Positions 45,631 through 55,300 of a DNA stretch of 64,000 nucleotides are shown in pieces. Source of the DNA: Bacillota bacterium (GTDB lineage Bacteria > Bacillota > Clostridia > Oscillospirales > Ruminococcaceae); the NCBI GenBank assembly GCA_023412215.1, contig JAEYNX010000027.1:1-64000 (forward strand), given 5' to 3'. Positions within the stretch are counted from its first letter, which is position 1. Every line of letters starts with the position of its first letter. The translations under genes were made by a program, and so were the position numbers. The notes under the pieces are model-generated. The model made no database searches. It saw only the letters and a list, made by a program, of their open reading frames with translations, and was not told the origin of the DNA.

Positions 45631-46938
45631 ATGAAAAATGTCGTGAGAGCTTATTGTCTGTTGCTGATATTTTATTTGCTTTCCATTCCCCTTTTTGCAG
45701 CCGGGCACGACGAAGAGTTTAGTCAGCCCGTGGGGAACGATTATACCCTCATCGACAACTTGGCATATGTAAATAACATTGGTAGCATTCTGTCTATTGT
45801 CAACCCGCCGGATGTATCCGGCGTGGCGCTTTCCAATCGCACCGAGACAGGCAGCGTCGTTTTCAAGGCCGCAGGGGCTCAGACCATACGCGTGGGCTTT
45901 TACGCTAAATACGGATTGTATGCCAACTATTCCTCCGGCGACGACACCTATCGGTTCTGTGAACCGGCGGCAGGGGGCAGGCTCCTTCCCGTACTGTACG
46001 ATGCAGCGGCCCAAAGCTTTTATGTGCAGGATGGCGAAACAAGATATTACCTCGCTTATGATTATGAAGTATACGCTTTATGTTTTCAGCGCCTCGATCC
46101 GGCTACGGTGGGAGAACCCGCACCGCTCTCCTACGCCTTTATCAATATCTACGCTTCTGCGGACGGAAGGGCGTACACCCGCGTTACCCATAACATTGTG
46201 CAGATTCAAAGCGGCGAGGCGCTCAATACGTTTTCGGACGCATTATACTGTCAGATAGCGGCCGACCTGCCGGCGGGCAGCAAGTATATTAAGGTTGAAA
46301 TCAACCAGCCAAACAGAATGATAACCAGTGTGTCACCGCTGCAATGGTCGCAGATGCCTTCACCGTACTGCGCAATCCTTGCGAATGTTCATTTTACCGG
46401 AGAACAGCTTGTTATGGGCGGTACGGATGATACATCCTCCAGCCCCATATCCTCCCAGCCGACGGATAACAGCAGCAGTAATAGCAGCAATACTGGCAGC
46501 AGTCACTCCTCAAGGGAAAGCGGCCGCGACGACGAAGATGATGATGCCCCGTCCCGCTTGTCGGACACCGCCGATTATCCTGACGGCCAAGATACGATTG
46601 GGTTGGGTAGCCCAACTTACCGCGCCCCCGCGGTACCCGAGCAGCCTGTATCGGAAAGCAAGGAAATCAGTGATGATGTCAGGCAGCAAACCTCTGCGGA
46701 ACCTTCTATTGAGGGCACGCAGTCTGATGGTGTTGTGAATGCCGACAGCAAAAGAGCCTCTACGGTTCAAACTGCGAGCGGCTCGAACGATTTTGAAAAG
46801 GTCGTCATAGCCGGAGCAGGCATTGCTACTGTTTTGGGGATGACCTATATTATCATCAAATTCGCGCGTGGTACGGGCCATACGACGGACCCAATGTCCA
46901 AGGGCCCAAGCAGAACGGATGACGAGGAATCATCTTAA
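45631..46938 (+). CDS. Secreted or cell-surface protein of unknown function
   Basis: This 435-residue protein was not recognised. It has a signal peptide (hydrophobic LLLIFYLLSIPLFAAG), a globular part to about residue 265, a long Ser/Asn/Asp-rich low-complexity linker (about 270-395), and a C-terminal membrane helix (VVIAGAGIATVLGMTYIII) followed by a basic/acidic tail. The layout is that of a type I membrane protein displayed outside the cell. The frame opens at 45616, but the ATG at 45631 is 8 nt behind GGGGG. The next gene is sppA, on its own side of a hairpin. Confidence 0.72.
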   Translation: MKNVVRAYCLLLIFYLLSIPLFAAGHDEEFSQPVGNDYTLIDNLAYVNNIGSILSIVNPPDVSGVALSNRTETGSVVFKAAGAQTIRVGFYAKYGLYANYSSGDDTYRFCEPAAGGRLLPVLYDAAAQSFYVQDGETRYYLAYDYEVYALCFQRLDPATVGEPAPLSYAFINIYASADGRAYTRVTHNIVQIQSGEALNTFSDALYCQIAADLPAGSKYIKVEINQPNRMITSVSPLQWSQMPSPYCAILANVHFTGEQLVMGGTDDTSSSPISSQPTDNSSSNSSNTGSSHSSRESGRDDEDDDAPSRLSDTADYPDGQDTIGLGSPTYRAPAVPEQPVSESKEISDDVRQQTSAEPSIEGTQSDGVVNADSKRASTVQTASGSNDFEKVVIAGAGIATVLGMTYIIIKFARGTGHTTDPMSKGPSRTDDEESS

Positions 46939-47004
46939 TCTCCATCCGTAAATTGGCAGTTGTTTTGGCATAAATATTAGAGTATACTAATAGTGTTATA
47001 TTGG

Positions 47005-47037
47005 AACCCTTGTTCCGTTTAAAGCCGAACAAGGGTT
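47005..47037 (+). terminator. Hairpin between the secreted unknown and sppA
   Basis: AACCCTTGTTC (47005-47015) pairs with GAACAAGGGTT (47027-47037). The T tract is short, so termination may be partial. Confidence 0.5.
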
Positions 47038-47114
47038 TAATCATTGAATTTATTGAAGCCTCATAATAAAGGCCAGTGATTCTTTGGTATAGAGTAAGAA
47101 AGGTGTGGTCATAG

Positions 47115-48122
47115 ATGGAGAATATGGGTTTTAATCCTGCGCAGAATATAAATGTTCCGCAGCGGCCAAAGAAGAAATCAAAAACGGGCATCATCATCGC
47201 GTGCTGCGCGGCAGGGCTGGTTCTTGTCGGCGTCATCGCCGCCTTTGTGGTTTGGATGGTTTCCGCCTTCGGTTCAACGATCAACGGGCGGATTGATGTC
47301 ATTCGCATAGAAGGGGAGATCACATCGGTGGATACCTCCTCGTTGTTTGCTTCCGGCAGCGGCTATCATCATCAGTTTATACTCGATACCATTGATAGGC
47401 TGACAGAGGACGATTCCAGTAAAGGGATCATGCTGTTCTTAAACACGCCGGGCGGCGGCGTGTACGAGTCGGATGAGGTATACTTAAAGCTGCAGGAGTA
47501 TAAAGAAACTGGCAGGCCGGTATACGCCTATATGGGGCAGATGGCTGCCTCCGGCGGTTATTACATCGCTTCTGCCGCAGATAAAATATTGTGCAATCGA
47601 AACACACTCACAGGTTCTATCGGGGTGATCATGGGCACCTATATCGACCTTTCCGGTTTTCTGGAGCGCTATGGCATTACCACCCACACCTTTACCTCCG
47701 GTGCCAATAAGTCGATGGGCAGCCAGTTTGAACCCATGACGGAGGAACAGAAGGCGATCTTTCAGTCGATGGTGAACGAAGCCTACGAGCAGTTCGTGGG
47801 TGTTGTGGCGAAAGGGCGCGGGATGCCGGTAAGCGAAGTAAAAAAGATCGCCGACGGCAGGGTATACACCGCAAAGCAGGCACTTAACAATAAGCTGGTT
47901 GATGGCATCTGTACCTATGAAGAGGCGCTTGATGACATGAAAGAGGCGATCGGCGGCGAAGAGATGTTTATTCAGGAGCATGCGGCACCCGGGCCGAGCG
48001 GCTTTGCCGGTTTGTTTGCCGCCGTTCGAAACATCGCGCCCAAAAACGAGGCGGAGGTCATTTTGGATACGCTCAAAGCATACAATAAGACGGGGTATTA
48101 TTGTCCCGAGTTAGCCCAATAA
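47115..48122 (+). CDS. sppA: Signal peptide peptidase SppA
   Basis: This membrane-bound serine protease degrades leftover signal peptides. A cytoplasmic tail of 22 residues precedes one membrane helix (about 24-52). The S49 domain follows: FLNTPGGGVYESDEVYLKL, the nucleophile Ser in MAASGGYYIAS, and the general base Lys in TSGANKSMGS, which forms the Ser/Lys dyad. Length is 335 residues, as in the short Gram-positive form. The start is ATG behind AGAAAGG. The tail after residue 290 is not part of the usual core. Confidence 0.93.
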   Translation: MENMGFNPAQNINVPQRPKKKSKTGIIIACCAAGLVLVGVIAAFVVWMVSAFGSTINGRIDVIRIEGEITSVDTSSLFASGSGYHHQFILDTIDRLTEDDSSKGIMLFLNTPGGGVYESDEVYLKLQEYKETGRPVYAYMGQMAASGGYYIASAADKILCNRNTLTGSIGVIMGTYIDLSGFLERYGITTHTFTSGANKSMGSQFEPMTEEQKAIFQSMVNEAYEQFVGVVAKGRGMPVSEVKKIADGRVYTAKQALNNKLVDGICTYEEALDDMKEAIGGEEMFIQEHAAPGPSGFAGLFAAVRNIAPKNEAEVILDTLKAYNKTGYYCPELAQ

Positions 48123-48193
48123 TTTAAGGACGAATCTGAAGGCGCCAGTGCTTGTCAATGCCTTAAGAAACGTCCATGCTTGGAGGGAACAGT

Positions 48194-48475
48194 GTGCATC
48201 TAACCGTCAACGACCTCAGGCACAAAGAAGTGGTAAACATTAAAGACGGTGCACGTTTAGGCTGTGTATGCGACGTGGAGATTGATATGGACTGCGCCAA
48301 GGTGATCGCCCTCATCATCTACGGCAGGCCGCGTTTTTTCGGCTTGTTCGGGCGCGCGGACGACATCTTCATCGGTCTTGATAACATCAAGGTTATGGGT
48401 GAGGACACCATTCTGGTAAGCTTTGAGTATGTGAACCGACCTGCGCGACGAAAGTTTAACATCTTTGAAAATTAA
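48194..48475 (+). CDS. YlmC/YmxH family PRC-barrel protein
   Basis: This 93-residue PRC-barrel protein resembles the YlmC/YmxH family, which is linked to sporulation in Firmicutes. Recognisable parts are DLRHKEVVNIKDGARLGCVCDVEID and RPRFFGLFGRADDIFIGLDNIKVMGEDTILV. The molecular role is not known. The frame opens with ATG at 48176, but the GTG at 48194 is 6 nt behind GGAGGG and gives the family-typical beginning. It lies between sppA and rpsB. Confidence 0.85.
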   Translation: MHLTVNDLRHKEVVNIKDGARLGCVCDVEIDMDCAKVIALIIYGRPRFFGLFGRADDIFIGLDNIKVMGEDTILVSFEYVNRPARRKFNIFEN

Positions 48476-48498
48476 GCCCATATTATCTGTAAAAGATA

Positions 48499-48527
48499 TT
48501 GCATTTTTTATAGTGCTATGCTACAAT
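48499..48527 (+). promoter_or_regulatory. Promoter of rpsB, followed by a long leader
   Basis: TTGCAT (48499-48504) and TACAAT (48522-48527) are 17 nt apart. The leader from about 48535 to rpsB is some 185 nt and could hold a ribosomal-protein autoregulatory structure, but none was recognised. Confidence 0.45.
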
Positions 48528-48721
48528 AAATCGTCGAGTCAATTGCCATTGGCTAAGGCTTTCTTTTTGTGAGTTTTCGCGTGGCAATCGGCAGGCCTAT
48601 CATGGCCTCAATAAAATCACACGTTTTACAATTGACTGCGGCGGTGCCGTAACAAAGGTTGCGGTCTCGCGTCAAGTTGCGTAAAACGGCGGTTAACAAC
48701 CAAAATTAGGAGGAAACACAA

Positions 48722-49453
48722 ATGGCAGTAGTATCCATGAAGCAGCTTCTTGAAGCTGGTGTACACTTCGGTCACCAGACAAGAAGATGGAACCCCAAAA
48801 TGGCGCCCTATATCTTTACCGAACGCAACGGCATCTACATTATCGACCTGCAGAAGACCGTAAAGAAGCTTGAAGAAGCTTACATGTTCGTTCGCGACGT
48901 TGTTTCAAACGGTGATACCATTCTTTTTGTTGGCACCAAGAAGCAGGCGCAGGACTCGATTAAGGACGAGGCGGAGAGAGCAGGCATTCATTATGTGAAC
49001 GCTCGCTGGCTCGGTGGTATGCTCACCAACTTTAAAACCATTCGCCGCAGAATTGCAAGGCTTACCCAGCTGCGCAAGATGCAGGAAGACGGCACCTTCG
49101 ACGCGCTGCCCAAGAAAGAGGTTATTAAGTTAAACCTTGAGATTGAAAAGCTTGAGAAGTTCCTCGGCGGTATTAAGAATATGGATAAGCTGCCCGGCGC
49201 TCTGTTTGTGGTAGACCCCCGCAAAGAGAAGATTGCGGTAGCCGAAGCCAAGAAGCTTGGCATTCCCGTGGTTGCGATTGTTGATACCAACTGCGACCCC
49301 GATGAGGTAGACTACGTTATCCCCGGCAACGACGATGCTATCCGCGCCGTTAAGCTGATTGCCGGCGCTATGGCCAACGCCGTCATGGAGGGCAGACAGG
49401 GTGCTGAGGCGGAACAGGCCGCACAGCAGGAAGTTCCTGCCGACAAAGAGTAG
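48722..49453 (+). CDS. rpsB: 30S ribosomal protein S2
   Basis: S2 is a late-assembling protein of the small ribosomal subunit. The start [20 protein letters not shown], then [21 protein letters not shown] and [20 protein letters not shown], are unmistakable. Length is 243 residues, with a Glu/Ala-rich tail typical of Firmicutes. ATG follows AGGAGG. The tsf gene is 98 bp downstream, with a terminator-like hairpin in between. Confidence 0.98.
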   Translation: MAVVSMKQLLEAGVHFGHQTRRWNPKMAPYIFTERNGIYIIDLQKTVKKLEEAYMFVRDVVSNGDTILFVGTKKQAQDSIKDEAERAGIHYVNARWLGGMLTNFKTIRRRIARLTQLRKMQEDGTFDALPKKEVIKLNLEIEKLEKFLGGIKNMDKLPGALFVVDPRKEKIAVAEAKKLGIPVVAIVDTNCDPDEVDYVIPGNDDAIRAVKLIAGAMANAVMEGRQGAEAEQAAQQEVPADKE

Positions 49454-49471
49454 TTTTTACCCTGAAATAAC

Positions 49472-49505
49472 GAATGCCCGAGCAGGTTGCGCGGGCATTC
49501 CTTTT
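49472..49505 (+). terminator. Terminator or attenuator between rpsB and tsf
   Basis: GAATGCCCG (49472-49480) pairs with CGGGCATTC (49492-49500), followed by CTTTT. It probably allows readthrough so that less tsf than rpsB is made. Confidence 0.65.
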
Positions 49506-49551
49506 AAAAACACTGTTTTATGTGCGATTATTTTGAAAGGATGATTTGAAA

Positions 49552-50463
49552 ATGGCTTTTACAGCTAAAGACGTTGCAACCCTCCGCGAGAAAACCGGCT
49601 GCGGGATGATGGACTGCAAAAAGGCGCTTACCGATTCAAACGGGGATATGGATAAGGCAGTTGAGATTCTTCGCGAAAAGGGTCTTGCCGCCGCCACCAA
49701 AAAGGCGGGCAGAATCGCCGCCGAGGGCGTTGTATACGCTTCGGTAAATGATGCAAAGAATGTTGGTGTTGTACTGGAAGTTAACGCCGAGACCGACTTC
49801 GTTGCCAAGAACGACAGCTTTAAGTCGTTTGTTGAAACCTGCGCGAGCATCATTATCGAACAGAACCCCGCCGATGTTGCGGCCCTTGAGGCCTGCAAGC
49901 TTGCAAGCGGTGAAACCGTTGCCGACCTTCTTCGTGAAAAGATCCTCACCATCGGTGAGAATATCAAGATCCGCCGCTTTAAAAGAGCCGAAGGCGCAAT
50001 CACAACCTACGTACACGGCGGCGGCAGAATCGGCGTGCTGGTAGAGTTCGATACGACCGCCGAGATTGCGGCAAAGCCCGAGTTCGAGACCTTTGCAAAA
50101 GACGTTGCCATGCAGGTTGCGGCTGCGACGCCCACCTATTTAAATAAAGAAGCCGTTCCCGCCGGGGAAGTGGAAAAGGAGAAAGAGATTCTCACCGTTC
50201 AGGCGATCAACGAGGGCAAGCCTGCCGCCATCGCCGAGAAGATGGTAATTGGCAGAATCTCGAAGTTCTACAAGGACGTTTGTCTGCTTGAGCAGGCGTT
50301 TGTTAAGGATGCAGATATCTCCGTGGCTCAGTATGCCGAGAAAACCGGCAAGGAGCTCGGCGGCAAGATCGTTATCACCGGCTTTACCCGTTTTGAAAAG
50401 GGCGAGGGCCTTGAGAAGCGTCAGGATAACTTCGCCGATGAAGTTGCCAGCATGATTAAATAA
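49552..50463 (+). CDS. tsf: Translation elongation factor Ts
   Basis: EF-Ts exchanges GDP for GTP on EF-Tu. The start [26 protein letters not shown] is the conserved UBA-like head, followed by [11 protein letters not shown] and the [12 protein letters not shown] segment. The length of 303 residues is standard. The frame opens at TTG 49546, but the ATG at 49552 is the family start, 10 nt behind AAAGGA. It forms the usual pair with rpsB and ends at a strong terminator. Confidence 0.97.
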   Translation: MAFTAKDVATLREKTGCGMMDCKKALTDSNGDMDKAVEILREKGLAAATKKAGRIAAEGVVYASVNDAKNVGVVLEVNAETDFVAKNDSFKSFVETCASIIIEQNPADVAALEACKLASGETVADLLREKILTIGENIKIRRFKRAEGAITTYVHGGGRIGVLVEFDTTAEIAAKPEFETFAKDVAMQVAAATPTYLNKEAVPAGEVEKEKEILTVQAINEGKPAAIAEKMVIGRISKFYKDVCLLEQAFVKDADISVAQYAEKTGKELGGKIVITGFTRFEKGEGLEKRQDNFADEVASMIK

Positions 50464-50481
50464 CTGTTCTTTTTAACAGTT

Positions 50482-50511
50482 AAGGGCCGTCTGAAAGGAC
50501 GGCCCTTTTTT
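50482..50511 (+). terminator. Terminator of tsf
   Basis: AAGGGCCGTC (50482-50491) pairs with GACGGCCCTT (50498-50507), followed by a T run. Confidence 0.93.
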
Positions 50512-50586
50512 GTGTAATTTCGGCGAATATTTCTGCCCTTTTGGTCAATACAATCTGTTATTAAGCTTTGTGAAGGTTTGGTTGCA

Positions 50587-50747
50587 TATATTACATAAAA
50601 CATTACAATAAAATTAAGTTAACTGCATAAAACCTCAGCGAATTTTACACTATTAACTATAGAAGCCTGTGTTTACGCGATTTATCTGTTTTATTATGCA
50701 TTATGCGATGAAAAATAATAGTAAAATTAGATGTTTTATGTAATATA
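50587..50747. repeat. AT-rich segment bounded by 17-bp perfect inverted repeats
   Basis: TATATTACATAAAACAT (50587-50603) is repeated in inverse at 50731-50747. The 161-bp segment is strongly AT-rich compared with its neighbours and encodes no protein. It could be a small mobile element or a regulatory region for the gene at 50822. Confidence 0.5.
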
Positions 50748-50762
50748 ATTTGTAATTATCTA

Positions 50763-50791
50763 TTGACCTGTAATTCAACCTATTGTAATAT
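50763..50791 (+). promoter_or_regulatory. Promoter of the GHL10 lipoprotein gene
   Basis: TTGACC (50763-50768) and TAATAT (50786-50791) are separated by 17 nt, about 30 bp ahead of the start codon. Confidence 0.65.
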
Positions 50792-50821
50792 ATAAATTGT
50801 ACAGGTGTACTGGAGGATGTG

Positions 50822-52330
50822 TTGCGAGTGAAACGATTTAAGGTTTTCAGTTGCTTACTGGCTATGGCATTTCTGTTTGTTGCCTGCAGCAGGTCTCAGC
50901 AAACGCCCGACGTTTCTTCTCAGGCTGCTACGTCGGCTGTGCAGGAAGACAGCAGCATTCTTTACCCGCCCGAACAACCCGCTTATGACAGCGAGGTACC
51001 CTTTGAGAACGTCAGCAACAATACCGTAGAGGATGTGTTTGAGGCGCTTGACGGCTCCTCATCAAAAGCTTCCTCTTCGCAGCAGCAAAGTGCTGCCGCT
51101 TCCTCTAAGGCATCGTCCTTCTCAAAATCGTCTTCTTCTAAGGCTTCTTCCGCGGCAGCATCTTCAAAGGCGGCTTCGTCCAAGCCAAGCACGGAGCAAG
51201 CACCCAGTCAGTCGGTGAAAGCTCCCTCAGGAGAGATGCGCGCTGTCTGGCTTTCCTACCTCGACCTCGAGACAATCCTAAAAAGCAAGTCTCAGTCGGA
51301 GGCAAAAGCAGGGATAGATAAAGCTTTTGATAAGATTGCGGCACAGTCTATGAATACGGTAATCGTGCAGGTTCGCCCGTTTGCCGATGCTCTATATGAT
51401 TCACAGTATTTTCCGTGGTCCAAAATACTGACCGGCACGCAGGGTAAAAACCCGGGTTACGACCCGCTGAGCCTTATGGTCAGCGCGGCGCATAAGCGCG
51501 GGCTCGAGATACACGCATGGGTAAACCCCTACCGCGTACTCACCACGACCGATATGAGCAAGCTTTCTGACGACAACATTGCCAAGCAGTGGTATGAGGA
51601 TGAAGAGGACTATACTATAGTTGTAGATTCCAAGGGTATCTTCTTTAATCCCGCCCGTCCCGAGGTGCGCAAGCTGATTGTAAACGGCATCAAGGAGCTT
51701 GTTTCGGGCTACGATATCGACGGCGTGCATTTCGATGACTATTTTTATCCCACCACCGCTTCGTCCTTTGATAAAACTGCTTACGATGAGTACAAGGCAG
51801 ACGGCGGTGCGCTGTCGCTTGCAGGCTGGCGGCTTGATAATGTCAATAAACTTATCTCAGACACCTACTCGGCGGTAAAGGCCATCAACTCGTCGGTACA
51901 GTTTGGTGTCAGTCCGCAGGCAAACGTAGATATCAACTATTCCAGCCAGTATGCGGACGTAAAAACATGGTGCAAGACCCCTGGATATATCGATTATATC
52001 ATGCCGCAGGTTTACTTTGGCTTTGAGAACGATACCTGCCCGTATGAGGATACGGTAGAGCTCTGGAACAGCATGATTAAGGCAAGCGGGGTCAAGCTTT
52101 ACACAGGGCTTGCCGTGTACAAAATAGGTGTGAGTGATCAATGGGCGGGTGCAGGCGCTGACGAGTGGCAGGATACAACGACCATGCTGGAGCGTCAGGT
52201 TTCGGCGGCAAGGGAGCTGTCGAAATATTCCGGCTTTGCCCTTTACAGATATGATTCTATCTTTAATCCGGCTTCTTCTGTAAAAACAAGCGTCAATGAG
52301 GAACTGGAAAATCTGCAGTCGATACTGTGA
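50822..52330 (+). CDS. GHL10-family glycoside hydrolase-like lipoprotein
   Basis: This is an exported lipoprotein of about 502 residues. The signal peptide ends in FVAC (Cys about 21). A Ser/Ala/Lys-rich tether of about 110 residues spans the wall, and the GHL10 barrel (family of E. coli DigH and B. subtilis YngK) starts at GEMRAVWLSYLDLE near 137. Family blocks are NTVIVQVRPFADALY, HAWVNPYRVLT and the acidic DGVHFDDYFYP near 300, the presumed active site. DigH cleaves peptide-free peptidoglycan glycans. GTG 50819, TTG 50822 and GTG 50828 all lie behind GGAGG. TTG is chosen. Confidence 0.88.
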   Translation: MRVKRFKVFSCLLAMAFLFVACSRSQQTPDVSSQAATSAVQEDSSILYPPEQPAYDSEVPFENVSNNTVEDVFEALDGSSSKASSSQQQSAAASSKASSFSKSSSSKASSAAASSKAASSKPSTEQAPSQSVKAPSGEMRAVWLSYLDLETILKSKSQSEAKAGIDKAFDKIAAQSMNTVIVQVRPFADALYDSQYFPWSKILTGTQGKNPGYDPLSLMVSAAHKRGLEIHAWVNPYRVLTTTDMSKLSDDNIAKQWYEDEEDYTIVVDSKGIFFNPARPEVRKLIVNGIKELVSGYDIDGVHFDDYFYPTTASSFDKTAYDEYKADGGALSLAGWRLDNVNKLISDTYSAVKAINSSVQFGVSPQANVDINYSSQYADVKTWCKTPGYIDYIMPQVYFGFENDTCPYEDTVELWNSMIKASGVKLYTGLAVYKIGVSDQWAGAGADEWQDTTTMLERQVSAARELSKYSGFALYRYDSIFNPASSVKTSVNEELENLQSIL

Positions 52331-52355
52331 CAAAGCGAAATACGGGGTGAAATCA

Positions 52356-55300
52356 TTGTCAAGGATGAGTAAAAGCAACAAGAGGTTGGGCATCGTTTTG
52401 GGAAGCAGCTTTCTGGTTATCACTGTTATAGCCGGAATTATTGCTTTTGCCTTTAATGGTTCGGGGATACTGCCGCCGAGCATCATTAATGCAAACGACA
52501 GCAGGGTAAACAGCAGTGAAGCACCGGTTGAATCGGTGGAGGATTCCTCCGTGCCGGAGAGCGAAAGCTCACTTCCGGAGCTGCCGGATGCAGAGACGGA
52601 GGTAACGCCGGTATCCTTTAACAGGCCGGATGAGCTTCGCGCCGTGTACCTTATTCCCGGGGAGGATTTCATCTTAAACAATACGACCTCGGCGGAACAA
52701 GTGCAGAAAGAGATTGATGCGGCACTTACCAAAACAGCCGAGCTGCACATGAATTCGGTGATTGTAGACCTTCGCTACAACGATACGGTAATATATAAAT
52801 CAGGCATCTTCCGCTCCAAAGTGGGCGATTTTGATGCCTTCGACTATCTAACCAAACAAGCCAAGGCGAAGGGATTGTTTGTATATGCCATCTATGAGGC
52901 GTTGAACGTTCCTTCGGGTGATAAGATTGTCACCGCAGATAATATCAACGGCGACACCCTCGACACCATAGCAAATGGTGTAAAGGAAATCGTAGAAGGC
53001 TACTCGGTCGACGGTATCCTGATTGAGAATTATTTTAATGAAACCAAAGAGGGTTCCTATGGGCTGTACGCCGAGAACGGAATCTCCATCGGCTTTAATA
53101 ACTACATGTACCAAAACGACGAGGCGGTAATCAAGGCCATCTCGGATACGGTACGGGCGGTAAACCGCAACGTTCAGGTAGGTATCTGCACCACCTCCGT
53201 ATGGGCCAACAGCGAGGCTGAGGAGAGCGGCTCCAAAACCAACGCTGAATACCAGATGCTTTACGACGGCCATGCCGATGTGAAAAAATACATAGAAAAA
53301 GGGTATGTAGACTTTGTTTCGGTAAAGGCCTCCGGCGCTATCACCGACTCCGCCGTGCCCTTTGAGACGGTGGTAAGCTGGTGGGCTGACTTAGCGCAGC
53401 AGCACAACATCCCAATGTATATCATTCACTCCGCCACCAAGGCCTGCACCGACAGCGCAGGGTGGAGCAGCCCCGATCAGTTGACCAGACAGGTGATAGA
53501 GGCGCGTAAGATCTCCGGCTACAAGGGCAGTGCGTTTAATTCTCTCAAGGCTCTGGCGGCCGACCCGAAGGGCAGCACCAATCTGCTTGTTAACTATTAT
53601 GCGGACAAGGTAAAGGTAGATCATATCCTTAAAGACCTTGCCATTACCCAACCTGCCAAAAAGGCGATTTCTACCAATGAGCCGACCATGACCTTTAAGG
53701 GCGCTTCAGACCCGAACTTCCCCATCACCCTTAACGGGGAGGCGCTCACACAGGACGATAACGGCTATATTACATTCGATGCCGACCTTAAGCCCGGTGA
53801 AAATACCTTCACCTTCGAGCATAAGGAAAAGACGATAACCTACACCATTAACCGCGATGTTCAGGTACTCAAGGAGGTATCCCCGGCCGGTTCCATTTCG
53901 CCGCTGGGTAATTCGGCGGTAACCGTTACGGTTGTGGCTTACAAAGGTGCCAAGGTGACTGCCTCTCTTGCTGGGCAGAACATTACACTTAAAGAGGACA
54001 CCAGCCCGGATGACTCCGATGACCAAGACTCGAATTATTGCCGCTTTATCGGTACCCTCACTATGCCGGAAGCTAAATCCTCGGTGCAGAATCTCGGCAC
54101 CATCAGTGTAAAGGCTACTGCCGAGGGGGTAACCGAAAGTAAAACCGCTGCCAGTGTAAAGGTGGCCGAGGCAATTTCCTATGATACCTCCGGCGGCAAT
54201 GGCGACCAGATACAGGTTGTCGCTACGCAGGCGGAAACCTTCCCCACCGATACGATAGACGATTATTCCGACCCGGATTATCATCCGCTGCCCAAGGGTA
54301 CGCTGGATAAGGTGGTTAGCGACCCCATCAACTTCTCGGATGGTAAAACTTCCTTCACCTATTATATCCTCGCATCCGGTGTGCGCGTTTATAAACAGGA
54401 TATCTCGTTCATCTCCGATAAAAATCTATCCAGCAACAAGATTTCTAAGTTGACCGTAGATAACGACGGACGCTATACTACTGTTTCGCTCGATATGAGC
54501 TGGGCGGCTCCCTATACGGTGGATTTAAGCTCTACGGCGATGAAGATTAGCTTTAAAAACACTTCTTCTACACCCGGCAATCTTTCCTCCCTCAGTAAGA
54601 ACCCACTGTTCTCCAGTGCCACATGGTCCGGCTCGTCGCTGACCCTAAAGATTAAATCCGGCGGGTTTATGGGCTATCAGGCTTCGTACAGCGGCAATAC
54701 GCTGAAATTTAAGTTTAATAACCCTGCTCCAATTCAAGAGGCCTCCAATTCCTACGGCTATACCTTAGACGGCGCGCGCATTGTGCTTGACCCCGGCCAC
54801 AACGATGCCGACCCCGGTGCACTTGGCTTCTACCCGGATATCAACGAGCGCGAGATCAACCGTTGGATTGCAAGCGAAACCGAAGATATTCTCGAAGACC
54901 TTGGCGCGACCGTACAGGTAAATCCCTCTCCCTCCAGTTCATCACTTGAAGGAAGAATGAGTAATTCCATTTCGTTTGCGCCGCACTTGCTTATCTGTAT
55001 TCACTGTAACTCGGCGGGTTCTTCCGCTACCGGCACCGAAAGCTATTATTTCAACGATTTTTCCACCGCGCTTGCAAGTTATGCTGCCAAGAATGTTTCA
55101 TCGCAGCTTGGCACGACCAACCGCGGGGCAAAGTTTGGCTACTACTACATGACGCGCAATTTCGCGTTCCCGGCAACCTTAACTGAATATGGCTTTGTGA
55201 GTAACCGCTCGGAATACTCGAAGATGATCAGCGACGAGGGGCAGGCTGCAATGGCAAGGGGCACTGTCGAGGCCATTATCGATTTCTTCCGCAGCCGTTA

